Source: Streptomyces spectabilis (GTDB taxonomy: Bacteria; Actinomycetota; Actinomycetes; Streptomycetales; Streptomycetaceae). From it: a stretch of DNA of 64,000 nucleotides. The translations under genes were made by a program, and so were the position numbers. Below, in pieces: positions 1-8,688 of this stretch. Positions within the stretch are counted from its first letter, which is position 1; the number at the start of each line of letters is the position of its first letter. The DNA is taken from assembly GCF_008704795.1 (NCBI RefSeq), contig NZ_CP023690.1, positions 3,668,501 through 3,732,500 on the forward strand. The letters are read 5' to 3'. The notes beneath the pieces are model-generated. The model saw nothing but the letters and a program-made list of their open reading frames with translations. It ran no database searches and was not told the DNA's origin.

Positions 1-665
1 GCCTCGGGGGTGTGCTCGGGCCGCACGGTGTCGATGCGGTTGTTGCGCACGCCCTCGCGCATCAGGTCCACCAGGTCCGCCCAGATCGCCGTCCACTGGC
101 GGTGCGTGAGGTCCTTGCCGGGCGTGTACGGGTCGATGCCGTGGCGGAAGAGGACCTCGGCCCGGTAGACGTTGCCGACGCCCGCGATGACCTTCTGGTC
201 GAGCAGGAGGGCGGCGATGGTGGTGCGGCTGCGGGAGACGCGGCGCCAGGCCCGGTCCGGGTCGTTCTCGCCGTCCTGGGGGCGCAGCGGGTCCGGGCCG
301 AGGCGGGCGTGTATCTCCTGCTTCTCGCCGTCGGTGATCAGCGCGCAGGTGGTGGGGCCGCGGAGGTCGCTGTAGTGGGTGCCGTTCGCCAGGCGGAGGC
401 GGACCGTGTCGGTGGGGGGCGGGGCGGGGGCGTCGCCGAAGGCGTACTTGCCGAACAGGCCCAGGTGGATGTGGATCCAGCCGGTCACGGCGAAGCCGAG
501 GAAGAGGTGCTTGCCGTGCGCTTCGGCGGTCTCCAGGGGCTGGCCGGTCACGAGGGCGGCGCCGTCGGAGAACTTGCCCTGGGGGCTGGTGGCCCGCACG
601 GGGTGCCCCTGGAACCGGCTCCGGTGATCGGCCGCGAGCCGGTGGATGGTGTGCCCTTCCGGCAC
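1..665 (-). CDS. Fpg/Nei family DNA glycosylase (partial, 3' end outside window)
   Basis: Base-excision repair glycosylase/AP lyase that removes oxidised bases. The GTG start at 665 follows AGGAGG at seven-base spacing and gives PEGHTIHR at once, so the catalytic Pro2 and Glu3 of the family are in place after Met removal. About 221 residues are visible. The segment VIAGVGNVYRAE near residue 170 is the helix-two-turn-helix DNA-binding region. The C-terminal zinc finger expected at about residues 240-280 lies beyond the left edge, so the gene is cut by the window and need not be broken. The start PEGHT resembles actinobacterial Nei-type enzymes more than MutM, so Nei2/endonuclease VIII is the likelier class. 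It reads away from rpiB on the same strand, 89 bases downstream of it. Confidence 0.9.
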   Translation of the reverse strand, partial: MPEGHTIHRLAADHRSRFQGHPVRATSPQGKFSDGAALVTGQPLETAEAHGKHLFLGFAVTGWIHIHLGLFGKYAFGDAPAPPPTDTVRLRLANGTHYSDLRGPTTCALITDGEKQEIHARLGPDPLRPQDGENDPDRAWRRVSRSRTTIAALLLDQKVIAGVGNVYRAEVLFRHGIDPYTPGKDLTHRQWTAIWADLVDLMREGVRNNRIDTVRPEHTPE

Positions 666-754
666 GGTGTCGCCTCCTGTCGGGGGCCCTCACGGGCGGC
701 GCCCCGGACCCGCCCCGGAACGTCGGGGGTGGGTCCGGGGCGCCCCGCGACGGG

Positions 755-1240
755 TCAGGCCTGCGGGTGGTGGGGCGGGATCGGGGGCAGCTCGCCCGAG
801 GTCTCGTAGCGCGCCAGCATCTTGATGCGGCGGGTGTGCCGCTCCTCACCGGAGTACGGCGTGGCGAGGAAGATCTCGACGAACTTGGTCGCCTCCTCCT
901 CGGTGTGCATCCGCCCGCCGATGGAGATCACGTTCGCGTCGTTGTGCTCGCGCCCGAGCGCCGCCGTCTGCTCGCTCCAGGCCAGGGCCGCCCGTACGCC
1001 CTTCACCTTGTTCGCGGCGATCTGCTCCCCGTTGCCGGAGCCGCCGATGACGATGCCGAGGGACTCGGGGTCCGCGGCCGTCCGCTCCGCGGCGCGGAGG
1101 CAGAAGGGCGGGTAGTCGTCCTGGGCGTCGTAGAGGTGGGGCCCGCAGTCGACGGGCTCGTGGCCGTGGGCCTTGAGCCATTCGACGAGGTGGTTCTTGA
1201 GTTCGTAACCGGCATGATCGGAGCCGAGGTACACGCGCAT
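755..1240 (-). CDS. rpiB: Ribose-5-phosphate isomerase B
   Basis: Interconverts ribose 5-phosphate and ribulose 5-phosphate in the non-oxidative pentose phosphate pathway. The 161-residue product fits the RpiB family (about 150-160). It begins MRVYLGSDHAGYELK, with the Asp8-His9 substrate site, then GGSGNGE with the catalytic Glu72, and EHND with His99. The frame stays open upstream for another 158 codons, but the family N-terminus fixes the ATG at 1240. It lies just upstream of the glycosylase on the same strand and diverges from the first APC permease (start 1479). Confidence 0.95.
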   Translation of the reverse strand: MRVYLGSDHAGYELKNHLVEWLKAHGHEPVDCGPHLYDAQDDYPPFCLRAAERTAADPESLGIVIGGSGNGEQIAANKVKGVRAALAWSEQTAALGREHNDANVISIGGRMHTEEEATKFVEIFLATPYSGEERHTRRIKMLARYETSGELPPIPPHHPQA

Positions 1241-1478
1241 GGGACCGAGTGTGGCATGCGCGGCGCCGTGCGCCGCCGCGGGGCCGGTCCTCGGCGCCCG
1301 CCCAGGGCTCTTCGGCCGCCGATTGGTGCAGGCCAATGCGGGTGTCCGGTCATCGTCAGTGACCGATCGTTCACTCTCCATTCCGCTGAATACAACGATC
1401 CGGAGACGGGCCTTTCGTCCCGTACGCCCATGCGCTTTTAATGCGGAAGCTCTTGCCCGTGAACCAAAGGATCTGCCT

Positions 1479-2933
1479 ATGACCTCGCAACCGTCCCTTG
1501 CGAAGGAAGACAGCACCCCCAGCGGGCCCGTGAAATCCCAGCCGGGGAGCGGGAACGGCGACGGTGACGGCCTCAAGGCCGGTCTCAAGAACCGCCATCT
1601 GTCCATGATCGCCATCGGTGGCGTGATCGGAGCGGGTCTGTTCGTCGGGTCCGCCTCCGGCATCAAGGCCGCGGGCCCCGCGATCCTGGTGTCGTACGCG
1701 CTCGTGGGCACCATGGTCGTGCTCGTGATGCGGATGCTCGGCGAGATGGCCGCGGCGCGGCCGTCCTCCGGTTCCTTCTCGGCCTACGCCGACCAGGCCC
1801 TCGGGCGCTGGGCGGGCTTCACCATCGGCTGGCTGTACTGGTTCTTCTGGGTCGTGGTGCTCGCCGTCGAGGCGACCGCCGGTGCCGTGATCCTCAACGA
1901 GTGGGTGCCCGCGGTTCCGCAGTGGGGCTGGGCGCTCATCGTGATGGTGGTGCTCACCGCCACCAACCTGGTCTCGGTCGGCTCCTACGGCGAGTTCGAG
2001 TTCTGGTTCGCGGGCATCAAGGTCGTGGCGATCGGCGGCTTCGTCCTCATCGGCATGCTCGCCGTGTTCGGCGTCCTGCCCGGCTCGGACAACCCGGGCG
2101 ACGGCTTCAAGCACCTCACCGACGCGGGCGGCTTCATGCCCAACGGCGCGGGCGCGATCCTCACCGGCGTCCTGATGGTGGTCTTCTCCTTCATGGGCTC
2201 CGAGATCGTCACGCTCGCCGCCGGCGAGTCGGAGGACCCTCAGCGCGCCGTCACCAAGGCCACGAACAGCGTCATCTGGCGCATCGGCGTCTTCTACCTC
2301 GGCTCGATCTTCGTCGTCATCACGCTCCTGCCGTGGAACGACAAGTCGATCGTCAAGGACGGCTCCTACGTGGCCGCGCTGAACTCGATCGGCATCCCGC
2401 ACGCCGGTCAGGTCATGAACGTGATCGTCCTGACGGCCGTGCTCTCCTGCCTCAACTCCGGCCTGTACACCGCCTCCCGCATGGCCTTCTCGCTCGGTGA
2501 GCGCGGCGACGCCCCGAAGGCGTTCGCCCGCACCACCTCGGCGGGCGTGCCGCGCACGGCGATCCTCGGCTCGGTCGTCTTCGGCTTCGCCGCCGTGTGG
2601 TTCAACTACCAGTGGCCGAAGACCGTCTTCGACTTCCTGCTGAACTCCTCCGGCGCCGTCGCCCTGTTCGTCTGGCTCGTCATCTGCTTCACGCAGCTGA
2701 GGATGCGCGGCATCATCCTGCGCGAGCAGCCGGAGAAGCTCGTCGTGAAGATGTGGCTGTTCCCGTATCTGACCTGGGTCACCATCGGGATGATCTCGTT
2801 CGTGATCGTCTACATGCTGTACGACGACGCCGGGCGCAAGCAGATGGTGCTCTCGCTGCTCGTCGGCGCCCTGGTCCTGGGCATCGCCCTGGTGCGCGAG
2901 AAGGTCGCACCGCGGGAGCGGGTCTCCGAGTAA
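1479..2933 (+). CDS. APC family amino-acid permease (first of three)
   Basis: Proton-coupled amino-acid importer of the AAT/GabP branch of the amino-acid/polyamine/organocation superfamily, in the cytoplasmic membrane. The ATG at 1479 follows AAAGGA with eight-base spacing and gives 484 residues. About 37 hydrophilic, Gly/Asp-rich residues precede GGVIGAGLFVGS, the unwound TM1 substrate-binding motif. Twelve membrane segments are expected. The motif EFEFWFAGIK in mid-protein is shared with the other two permeases in this window. The substrate cannot be read from sequence; gamma-aminobutyrate, aromatic and basic amino acids are all handled by relatives. A strong terminator follows directly. 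Confidence 0.9.
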   Translation: MTSQPSLAKEDSTPSGPVKSQPGSGNGDGDGLKAGLKNRHLSMIAIGGVIGAGLFVGSASGIKAAGPAILVSYALVGTMVVLVMRMLGEMAAARPSSGSFSAYADQALGRWAGFTIGWLYWFFWVVVLAVEATAGAVILNEWVPAVPQWGWALIVMVVLTATNLVSVGSYGEFEFWFAGIKVVAIGGFVLIGMLAVFGVLPGSDNPGDGFKHLTDAGGFMPNGAGAILTGVLMVVFSFMGSEIVTLAAGESEDPQRAVTKATNSVIWRIGVFYLGSIFVVITLLPWNDKSIVKDGSYVAALNSIGIPHAGQVMNVIVLTAVLSCLNSGLYTASRMAFSLGERGDAPKAFARTTSAGVPRTAILGSVVFGFAAVWFNYQWPKTVFDFLLNSSGAVALFVWLVICFTQLRMRGIILREQPEKLVVKMWLFPYLTWVTIGMISFVIVYMLYDDAGRKQMVLSLLVGALVLGIALVREKVAPRERVSE

Positions 2934-2957
2934 CAGCGAGCGGTACCGAGGGATTCA

Positions 2958-3006
2958 CGGCGGCGGGGTGCCGCCCGGGTTCGGCCCGGGCGGCACCCCG
3001 CCGCCG
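2958..3006 (+). terminator. Strong hairpin terminator after first permease
   Basis: A perfect 22-base-pair inverted repeat (2958-2979 with 2985-3006) closes on the five-base loop TTCGG. It sits 24 bases after the permease stop and lacks a long T tract, as is common in Streptomyces. Confidence 0.85.
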
Positions 3007-3147
3007 TCTGTCACGCCGTCTGTCGTACGCGGCGCGGCGGCGAGTTGACGAAGGCACGGAAAACTTGTCGGTACCTGTCAGGCTTTGGCGGCAGGGTGAC
3101 CTTCGTCAGCACGAACGCCGCACACCAGGCACGACGGAGGCAGCCCC

Positions 3148-4491
3148 GTGGCACTCAGCGACCCCCTCGCACAGCGACTCACCTTCCGCCCCGGACAGGA
3201 GGGGTACGAGGACGAGATCGCGGGATTCCAGACGGGTTTCACCCAGGAGCCGGACATCGTCGTCGCCGCGTCGGACGCCGACGACGTCGTGGCCGCCGTG
3301 CGGTACGCGGCCGAGGCGGGCCTGCCCGTCGGCGTGCAGGCCACCGGGCACGGGCTGCCGGACGCGGCCCGGGGTGGCGTCCTGATCAGCACCCGCCGGA
3401 TGGACTCCGTGGAGGTCGACGCGGCGGCCCGCACGGTCCGGGTCGGAGCCGGGGTGCGCTGGGCCCACGTCGTGGCGGCCGCCGCGGAGCACGGCCTGGC
3501 CCCGCTGAACGGCTCGGCGCCGAGCGTCGGCGTCGTGTCGTACACGCTCGGCGGCGGCGTCGGCATCCTGGCGCGGGAGTTCGGCTACGCGGCCGACCAC
3601 GTGCGCTCGGTGGACGTCGTGACGGCCGACGGCGAGCTGCGGCACGTGACCGCGGCGAGCGAGCCCGAGCTGTTCTGGGGCCTGCTCGGCGGCGGCGCGA
3701 ACCTCGGCGTGGTGACCGCCCTGGAGATCGGCCTGGTGCCGGTGGCGCGCCTGTACGGCGGCGCCCTCGCCTTCGACGGCCGCGAGGTCGACCCGGCGGC
3801 GCTCCTGCGCGGCTACGCCGCCTGGACCGAGACCGTGCCCGACGAGCTGACCTCGTCCGTCGCCGCCCTGGTCTACCCGGACGTCCCGCAGCTCCCGCCG
3901 CATCTGCGGGGCCGCTATCTGGTGAGCGTCCGCATCGCCTACACCGGCCCGGCCGAGGACGGCGAGCGCCTGGTGGCGCCGCTGCGCGCGCTCGGGCCCA
4001 CCGTCTCGGACGGCCTGCGCGAGATGCCGTACGCGGAGAGCCACACGATCCACAACGACCCGGACTTCCCGCACGCCTACTACGGCGACAACCTGATGCT
4101 GACCGAGCTCGACCTGGCGGGCGCCGAGCGGCTGCTCGCGCTCACCGGGCCCGCCGCGGACCACATGCACGTCGTCCAGCTCAACCACCTGGGCGGCGCG
4201 CTCGCCCGCCCCGTCGGCCACGACAACGCCGTGCCGCACCGCGCCGCGGCCTGGGCGGTGCGGCTCCTGTCCCCCCTTGAGGGCACGGACCGCGCGGCCC
4301 TGCGGGAGCTGTACGCGCGGGCGTTCGCCCCGCTGGCGCCGCACGCCGTCGGCCGGTCGGTGAACTTCGCGCTCGCGGGCGGCGACCGCCCCGACGGCGT
4401 GTACGACGCGGACACGCAGAAGAGGCTCGCCGGGCTGAAGGCCACGTACGACCCGGCGAACCTCTTCAGGCGGAACTACGGCGTCGGCTGA
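3148..4491 (+). CDS. FAD-binding oxidoreductase, berberine-bridge type
   Basis: Flavin oxidase/dehydrogenase of the PCMH/BBE family. GTG at 3148 with CGGAGG seven bases upstream; 447 residues. An FAD_binding_4 domain occupies about residues 35-170, including GVQATGHGL, whose His is the expected covalent 8-alpha-histidyl flavin attachment site, and YTLGGGVGILAREFGY. The position that carries the second, cysteinyl link in bicovalent members reads NGSAPSVG here, with no Cys, so attachment is probably through His only. The C-terminus YDPANLFRRNYGV is the BBE domain signature. No signal peptide is seen. Substrate unknown; relatives oxidise sugars and alkaloid-like or polyketide compounds. It converges on bioY with a ten-base gap. 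Confidence 0.88.
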   Translation: MALSDPLAQRLTFRPGQEGYEDEIAGFQTGFTQEPDIVVAASDADDVVAAVRYAAEAGLPVGVQATGHGLPDAARGGVLISTRRMDSVEVDAAARTVRVGAGVRWAHVVAAAAEHGLAPLNGSAPSVGVVSYTLGGGVGILAREFGYAADHVRSVDVVTADGELRHVTAASEPELFWGLLGGGANLGVVTALEIGLVPVARLYGGALAFDGREVDPAALLRGYAAWTETVPDELTSSVAALVYPDVPQLPPHLRGRYLVSVRIAYTGPAEDGERLVAPLRALGPTVSDGLREMPYAESHTIHNDPDFPHAYYGDNLMLTELDLAGAERLLALTGPAADHMHVVQLNHLGGALARPVGHDNAVPHRAAAWAVRLLSPLEGTDRAALRELYARAFAPLAPHAVGRSVNFALAGGDRPDGVYDADTQKRLAGLKATYDPANLFRRNYGVG

Positions 4492-4501
4492 GCCGCCCGG
4501 C

Positions 4502-5086
4502 TCAGCCCCTGTCGCCGAGCAGCTTCCACGACAGCGGCAGCGCGCCCATGGCGAGGGCGGCCTTGAGGGCGTCACCGATGAGGAACGGGGTGAGGCCCGC
4601 GGCGACCGCCTCGGTCAGGGACATGCCGGTGGACGCGGCCAGGTACGGCACGCCGACGCCGTAGATGATCGCGGAGCCGAGGACCATCGTCCCGGCGGTG
4701 CGCAGCACGTTCCGGTCGGCGCCGCGCCGGGCCAGGGAGCCCACCGCGGCGGCGGCGAGCATCATGCCGAGGACGTAGCCGAACGAGGGCATCCCGTAGC
4801 CGGACTTCGCCTCGGCGAACCACGGCACGCCCGCCATGCCCACCAGGGCGTACAGCGCGAGCGACAGGAAGCCGCGGCGCGCGCCGAGCGCCGTGCCGAC
4901 CAGGAGCGCGGCGAAGGTCTGCCCCGTCACCGGCACCGGCGAGCCCGGCACGGGCACGGAGATCTGGGCGGCCAGGCCGGTGAGCGCGGCGCCGCCGATC
5001 ACGAGGGTCGCGTCGCGCAGGCGGGAGGCGGGGATCAGGTCGGCCAGGACCTGGCCCGGACGGGTGGTGGCGGCGGCTGTGCTCAT
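4502..5086 (-). CDS. bioY: Biotin transporter BioY
   Basis: S-component of a biotin ECF-type importer, a six-helix membrane protein of 194 residues. The family stretch VPVPGSPVPVTGQTFAALLVG and GYGMPSFGYVLG are clear. No bioM/bioN (ATPase/T-component) lies beside it, so it works alone or with a shared energising module. Start is ATG at 5086. No BioQ- or BirA-like palindrome was recognised upstream. Confidence 0.92.
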   Translation of the reverse strand: MSTAAATTRPGQVLADLIPASRLRDATLVIGGAALTGLAAQISVPVPGSPVPVTGQTFAALLVGTALGARRGFLSLALYALVGMAGVPWFAEAKSGYGMPSFGYVLGMMLAAAAVGSLARRGADRNVLRTAGTMVLGSAIIYGVGVPYLAASTGMSLTEAVAAGLTPFLIGDALKAALAMGALPLSWKLLGDRG

Positions 5087-5386
5087 CGGGACTCCGCGGT
5101 TCTGGGGCGTCGGGGGGCGGGTGATGCGTGGGACGAAGAGACCCTAACCCCGGGGCGGGCGCCCCATCAGGGGGCGTGGATGACAAAGGGAGCGGCTCCG
5201 GCTTGGTGGGCTCCGTACAAAGGGAGCGGCCCACACCCGGCAGGGCGTGATGCTGGTCACTGAGGTCAGGAATGCCGGGGCCGGGTTTTGCGTTCGCCGG
5301 TGCGCGCCGGAGAGACTGTAGATTCTCACCAACTCTGTCCCGAGCACCCTGAGCGCCCCGAGCACCCTGAGAGTCAGCTGAGCCCG
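5087..5386. other. Intergenic region between bioY and second permease
   Basis: 300 bases holding the divergent upstream regions of bioY (minus) and the second APC permease (plus). The only structure seen is a short direct repeat, a 15-base unit at 5339-5353 and 5357-5371 (period 18), just before the permease start. A hexamer TAGATT at 5319-5324 could be a -10 box, but no matching -35 was found. Nothing else recognised. Confidence 0.5.
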
Positions 5387-6811
5387 ATGCACGATCAACA
5401 GCGGCCCGACTCGGGGGTGCCCTCGACGGCTCCCGCGGACCCCTTCGCCCCCTCCGAGCCCCTCGGCGGCGGCCTCAAGCAGCGCCATCTGACGATGCTG
5501 GGCCTCGGCGGTGTCATCGGGGCCGGCCTGTTCGTCGGTTCGGGCGCCGGGATCGCGGTCGCCGGGCCCGGCATCGTCCTGTCGTATCTGATCGCGGGCG
5601 CGCTCGCGATGTGCGTGATGCGGATGCTCGGCGAGATGTCGGCGGCGATGCCCGCGTCGGGCGCGTTCTCCGTGCACGCCGAGCGGGCCCTCGGCCGCTG
5701 GGCCGGGTTCTCGGTCGGCTGGATGTACTGGTTCCTGCTCGTCGTCGTGCTCGCCGTGGAGGCGACCGGCGCGGCGCGGATCGCGCACGCGTGGGCGCCG
5801 GGCGTCCCGCAGTGGGCGTGGGTGCTCCTCTTCATGGTGTTCTTCACCGGCGCCAACCTGTCGGCGGTGAAGAACTTCGGCGAGTTCGAGTTCTGGTTCG
5901 CCGCCCTGAAGGTCTTCGCGATCGTCGCGTTCCTGGTGCTCGGCCTCCTCGCGGTCTTCGGGGTGCTGCCGGACACCGACCCGGTCGGCCTCACCCACCT
6001 CACCGGCGAGGGTGGCTTCCTGCCGCTCGGCTGGGACGGGGTGATCTCCGGCGTGGTCGTGGTCCTCTTCGCCTTCGGCGGCCTGGAGATCGTCACGATC
6101 GCGGCCGCCGAGTCCGACGACCCGGTGCGCTCCGTGGCCCGCGCGGTGCGCAGCGCCGTGTACCGCATCCTCTTCTTCTACGTCGGCTCGATGCTGGTCA
6201 TCGTGACGGTGCTGCCGTGGACGGCGCAGCAGCCCGGGTTCAGCCCGTATGTGAAGGTGCTCGACTCGATCGGCGTCCCGTCGGCCGGGACCCTGATGAA
6301 CATCGTGGTGTTCGTGGCGCTCCTGTCGTCCCTGAACGCCAATCTGTACGGCGCCTCGCGCATGGTCTTCTCCCTCGCCGAGCGCGGCGAGGCGCCCCGG
6401 GGCCTGCTGCGCGTTTCGCGGGGCGGGGTGCCGCGGCGCGCGGTCCTCGCCTCGGTGGCCTTCGGCTTCGTCTCGGTGCTGCTCAATCTGAAGTGGCCCG
6501 ACTCCGTCTTCCTCTACATGCTCAACTCGGTCGGCGCGGCCCTGCTCTTCGTCTGGGCGCTCATCGCCGTCTCGCAGCTGCGGCTTCGGCGCCGCATCGA
6601 GCGCGAGGCACCGGAGCGGCTCACCCTGCGGATGTGGTTCTTCCCCTGGCTGACGTGGGCGGCGCTCGCGGCGATGGGCGTGGTGATCGCGCTGATGCTG
6701 CGCGACGACGGCGCGCGTCCGCAGCTCCTGTGGTCGGCGGGTGCCACGGCGGTGGTGATCGCGGTGGCGCTCCTGCGGGAGTGGGCCACGCGACGTACGC
6801 GCCATACGTAA
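5387..6811 (+). CDS. APC family amino-acid permease (second of three)
   Basis: A close relative of the permease at 1479, sharing GLKQRHL, GGVIGAGLFVGSG, RMLGEMSAAMPASG and EFEFWFAALK, with twelve predicted membrane segments. The ATG at 5387 gives 474 residues and a short N-terminal tail. The frame is open back to a TTG at 5288, but that extension is an artefact-like Pro/Glu/His repeat. No good ribosome-binding site precedes 5387, so the start is uncertain. Role: import of an unidentified amino acid in the cytoplasmic membrane. Confidence 0.87.
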   Translation: MHDQQRPDSGVPSTAPADPFAPSEPLGGGLKQRHLTMLGLGGVIGAGLFVGSGAGIAVAGPGIVLSYLIAGALAMCVMRMLGEMSAAMPASGAFSVHAERALGRWAGFSVGWMYWFLLVVVLAVEATGAARIAHAWAPGVPQWAWVLLFMVFFTGANLSAVKNFGEFEFWFAALKVFAIVAFLVLGLLAVFGVLPDTDPVGLTHLTGEGGFLPLGWDGVISGVVVVLFAFGGLEIVTIAAAESDDPVRSVARAVRSAVYRILFFYVGSMLVIVTVLPWTAQQPGFSPYVKVLDSIGVPSAGTLMNIVVFVALLSSLNANLYGASRMVFSLAERGEAPRGLLRVSRGGVPRRAVLASVAFGFVSVLLNLKWPDSVFLYMLNSVGAALLFVWALIAVSQLRLRRRIEREAPERLTLRMWFFPWLTWAALAAMGVVIALMLRDDGARPQLLWSAGATAVVIAVALLREWATRRTRHT

Positions 6812-6870
6812 CTCTTCTACGAACGGCGCATGACGCCGGTGGGACGGAACCGCCCCGACACCCCCGGCGG

Positions 6871-6908
6871 ATCACGTGATTATGACGAAAACGTGAAGAC
6901 GTCTTCAC
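6871..6908. promoter_or_regulatory. Two palindromes upstream of third permease (candidate operators)
   Basis: ATCACGTGAT (6871-6880) is a perfect ten-base palindrome and GTGAAGACGTCTTCAC (6893-6908) a perfect 16-base palindrome with no central spacer. They lie about 140-180 bases before the permease ATG, next to a TATACC -10-like hexamer at 6930. They look like repressor sites, but the regulator is not known. Confidence 0.5.
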
Positions 6909-7048
6909 CTTGTGTGAGCGTCGTGTCCGTATACCGGTCAACTGTTCCCTGTGAGCGGTGCCAGTGCTCAGACTGTGGGCCCACTTCCCCCCTGTGGTTC
7001 CCGCGTGGTTCCTTCCCTCCGTCTCCCCGCTAGCGAACAGGGACGCCC

Positions 7049-8455
7049 ATGTCTCAGACGTCCGTGAAAGACGCACCACCCCAGGCCGACGCGCCGCTCG
7101 GGCACGGCCTCAAGCAGCGTCATCTGTCGATGATCGCCCTCGGCGGCGTCATCGGCGCCGGGCTCTTCGTGGGCTCCGGGAAGGCCATCGCCGCCGCGGG
7201 GCCCTCGATCATCCTGGCCTACTCGCTGTCCGGCGCCCTGGTCATGCTCGTCATGCGCATGCTCGGCGAGATGGCGGCGGCCAACCCCGCGTCCGGCTCC
7301 TTCTCCGTACACGCCGAGCGGGCCCTCGGCCCCTGGGCCGGGTTCACGGCGGGCTGGTCCTTCTGGTTCCTGCTGTGCGTGGCCGTCGGCCTCGAAGGCA
7401 TCGGCGCCGCGCAGATCGTGCACGGCTGGGTGCCCGGCGTGCCCGAGTGGGCCTGGGTCGCCCTGTTCATGCTGATGTTCTGCGCCACGAACCTCGCGGC
7501 CGTGAAGAACTTCGGCGAGTTCGAGTTCTGGTTCGCCGCGCTGAAGATCACCGCGATCGTCCTCTTCCTCGGCATCGGCCTGCTCGCCATCCTCGGCTGG
7601 CTCCCCGACACCGAGGCGCCCGGCACGTCCAACCTCACCGGCCACGGCGGCTTCATGCCCAACGGCGTGGACGGCCTCATCGTGGGCCTGCTCGCCTCCG
7701 TCTTCGCGTACGGCGGCCTGGAGACGGTCACCATCGCGGCGGCCGAGTCCGAGCACCCCGTCCAGGGCGTGGCCAAGGCCGTGCGCACCGCGATGTGGCG
7801 GATCGCCATCTTCTACATCGGCTCCATGGCCGTCGTCGTGACGCTGCTCCCCTGGACCTCCGAGGAGGTCGCCGCCAAGGGGCCCTACGTCGCCACGCTC
7901 GACCACCTCGGCATCGACGGCGCGGGCCAGATCATGAACGTCGTCATCCTCGTCGCGCTGCTCTCCGCGATGAACGCCAACATCTACGGCGCCTCCCGCA
8001 TGGCCAACTCGCTCGTGCAGCGCGGCCAGGGCCCCAAGGTCCTGGGGCAGCTGTCCAACGGCGTGCCGCGGATCGCGGTCCTCACCTCGTCGCTCTTCGG
8101 CTTCCTGTGCGTGCTGCTCAGCTACTGGCGGCCCGACGACATCTTCCAGTGGCTGCTCAACACCATCGGCGCGATCATCCTCGTCGTCTGGTTCTTCATC
8201 GCCGCCGCCCAGCTGCGGCTTCGCAAGAAGCTGGAGCGCGAGGCCCCCGAGACGCTCGTCGTGAAGATGTGGCTCTTCCCCTGGCTGACGTACGTGGCGC
8301 TCGCCGGGATGGCCACGGTGTTCGTCCTGATGGCCCGCGAGGAGGAGACCCGCACACAGCTCTACTACACGGGCGGTCTGACGCTGCTCCTGATGGCCGT
8401 CGGATTCGTACGGCAGAAGATGGCGGAGGGCCGCGAGACGGCGTCGCGCGCCTGA
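7049..8455 (+). CDS. APC family amino-acid permease (third of three)
   Basis: 468-residue AAT-type amino-acid importer with the same signatures as its two neighbours (GLKQRHLSMIALGGVIGAG, EFEFWFAALK, PNGVDGL). ATG at 7049 is preceded by ACAGGGA. It is closer to the second permease than to the first, judging by the shared VHAERALG and AAVKNFGEFEFW blocks. Twelve membrane segments expected. Unlike the other two it has a palindrome-rich upstream region that suggests its own repressor, and a strong terminator closes the unit. Confidence 0.9.
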   Translation: MSQTSVKDAPPQADAPLGHGLKQRHLSMIALGGVIGAGLFVGSGKAIAAAGPSIILAYSLSGALVMLVMRMLGEMAAANPASGSFSVHAERALGPWAGFTAGWSFWFLLCVAVGLEGIGAAQIVHGWVPGVPEWAWVALFMLMFCATNLAAVKNFGEFEFWFAALKITAIVLFLGIGLLAILGWLPDTEAPGTSNLTGHGGFMPNGVDGLIVGLLASVFAYGGLETVTIAAAESEHPVQGVAKAVRTAMWRIAIFYIGSMAVVVTLLPWTSEEVAAKGPYVATLDHLGIDGAGQIMNVVILVALLSAMNANIYGASRMANSLVQRGQGPKVLGQLSNGVPRIAVLTSSLFGFLCVLLSYWRPDDIFQWLLNTIGAIILVVWFFIAAAQLRLRKKLEREAPETLVVKMWLFPWLTYVALAGMATVFVLMAREEETRTQLYYTGGLTLLLMAVGFVRQKMAEGRETASRA

Positions 8456-8472
8456 CCCGACACGCCCCGCAG

Positions 8473-8518
8473 ACGGCCGAGGGCCCGGTCCACACCCGTG
8501 GACCGGGCCCTCGGCCGT
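8473..8518 (+). terminator. Hairpin terminator after third permease
   Basis: A 21-base-pair perfect stem (8473-8493 with 8498-8518) and a four-base loop, followed by TCCCTCCCTCCC. It isolates the permease from sodF. Confidence 0.85.
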
Positions 8519-8602
8519 TCCCTCCCTCCCGGGCGCGCCGGGGCTCGCGACCTAGGGCCAAGGGCTGATCAACTTCCGACCCCACCTGCTGCTAGCCTGC
8601 AC

Positions 8603-8619
8603 TTGCACATAGGTCGCAA
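8603..8619 (+). promoter_or_regulatory. Candidate Nur (nickel-responsive Fur-family) box for sodF
   Basis: TTGCAC-ATAGG-TCGCAA matches the published Streptomyces Nur box pattern tTGCaa-N5-ttGCAA in spacing and in nearly all core bases. It lies 70 bases before the sodF start. A TAGCCT hexamer at 8593-8598 just upstream could be the -10 box, so bound Nur would sit over the transcription start. In S. coelicolor, Nur with nickel represses sodF while nickel induces sodN; the site here predicts the same. Confidence 0.7.
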
Positions 8620-8688
8620 TAAGAGGTGCACCGCGGCACCGGGCGATACGGCACGGTCCCCCGCGGCGCACGGTCGGAGGGGTCACTG

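Noticed and set aside
755-1714. Extended N-terminus for rpiB back to 1714
   Set aside because: RpiB proteins begin directly at the MRVYLGSDHAG motif; the extension overlaps the divergent permease and has shadow composition.
5087-5386. BioQ/BirA operator upstream of bioY
   Set aside because: No convincing palindrome of the known type was found in the gap.
6876-6908. GlnR-like box (GTGAT-N6-GAAAA) upstream of the third permease
   Set aside because: Only the first a-b pair fits loosely; the next GTnAC/GAAAC pair is absent. The palindromes explain the region better.
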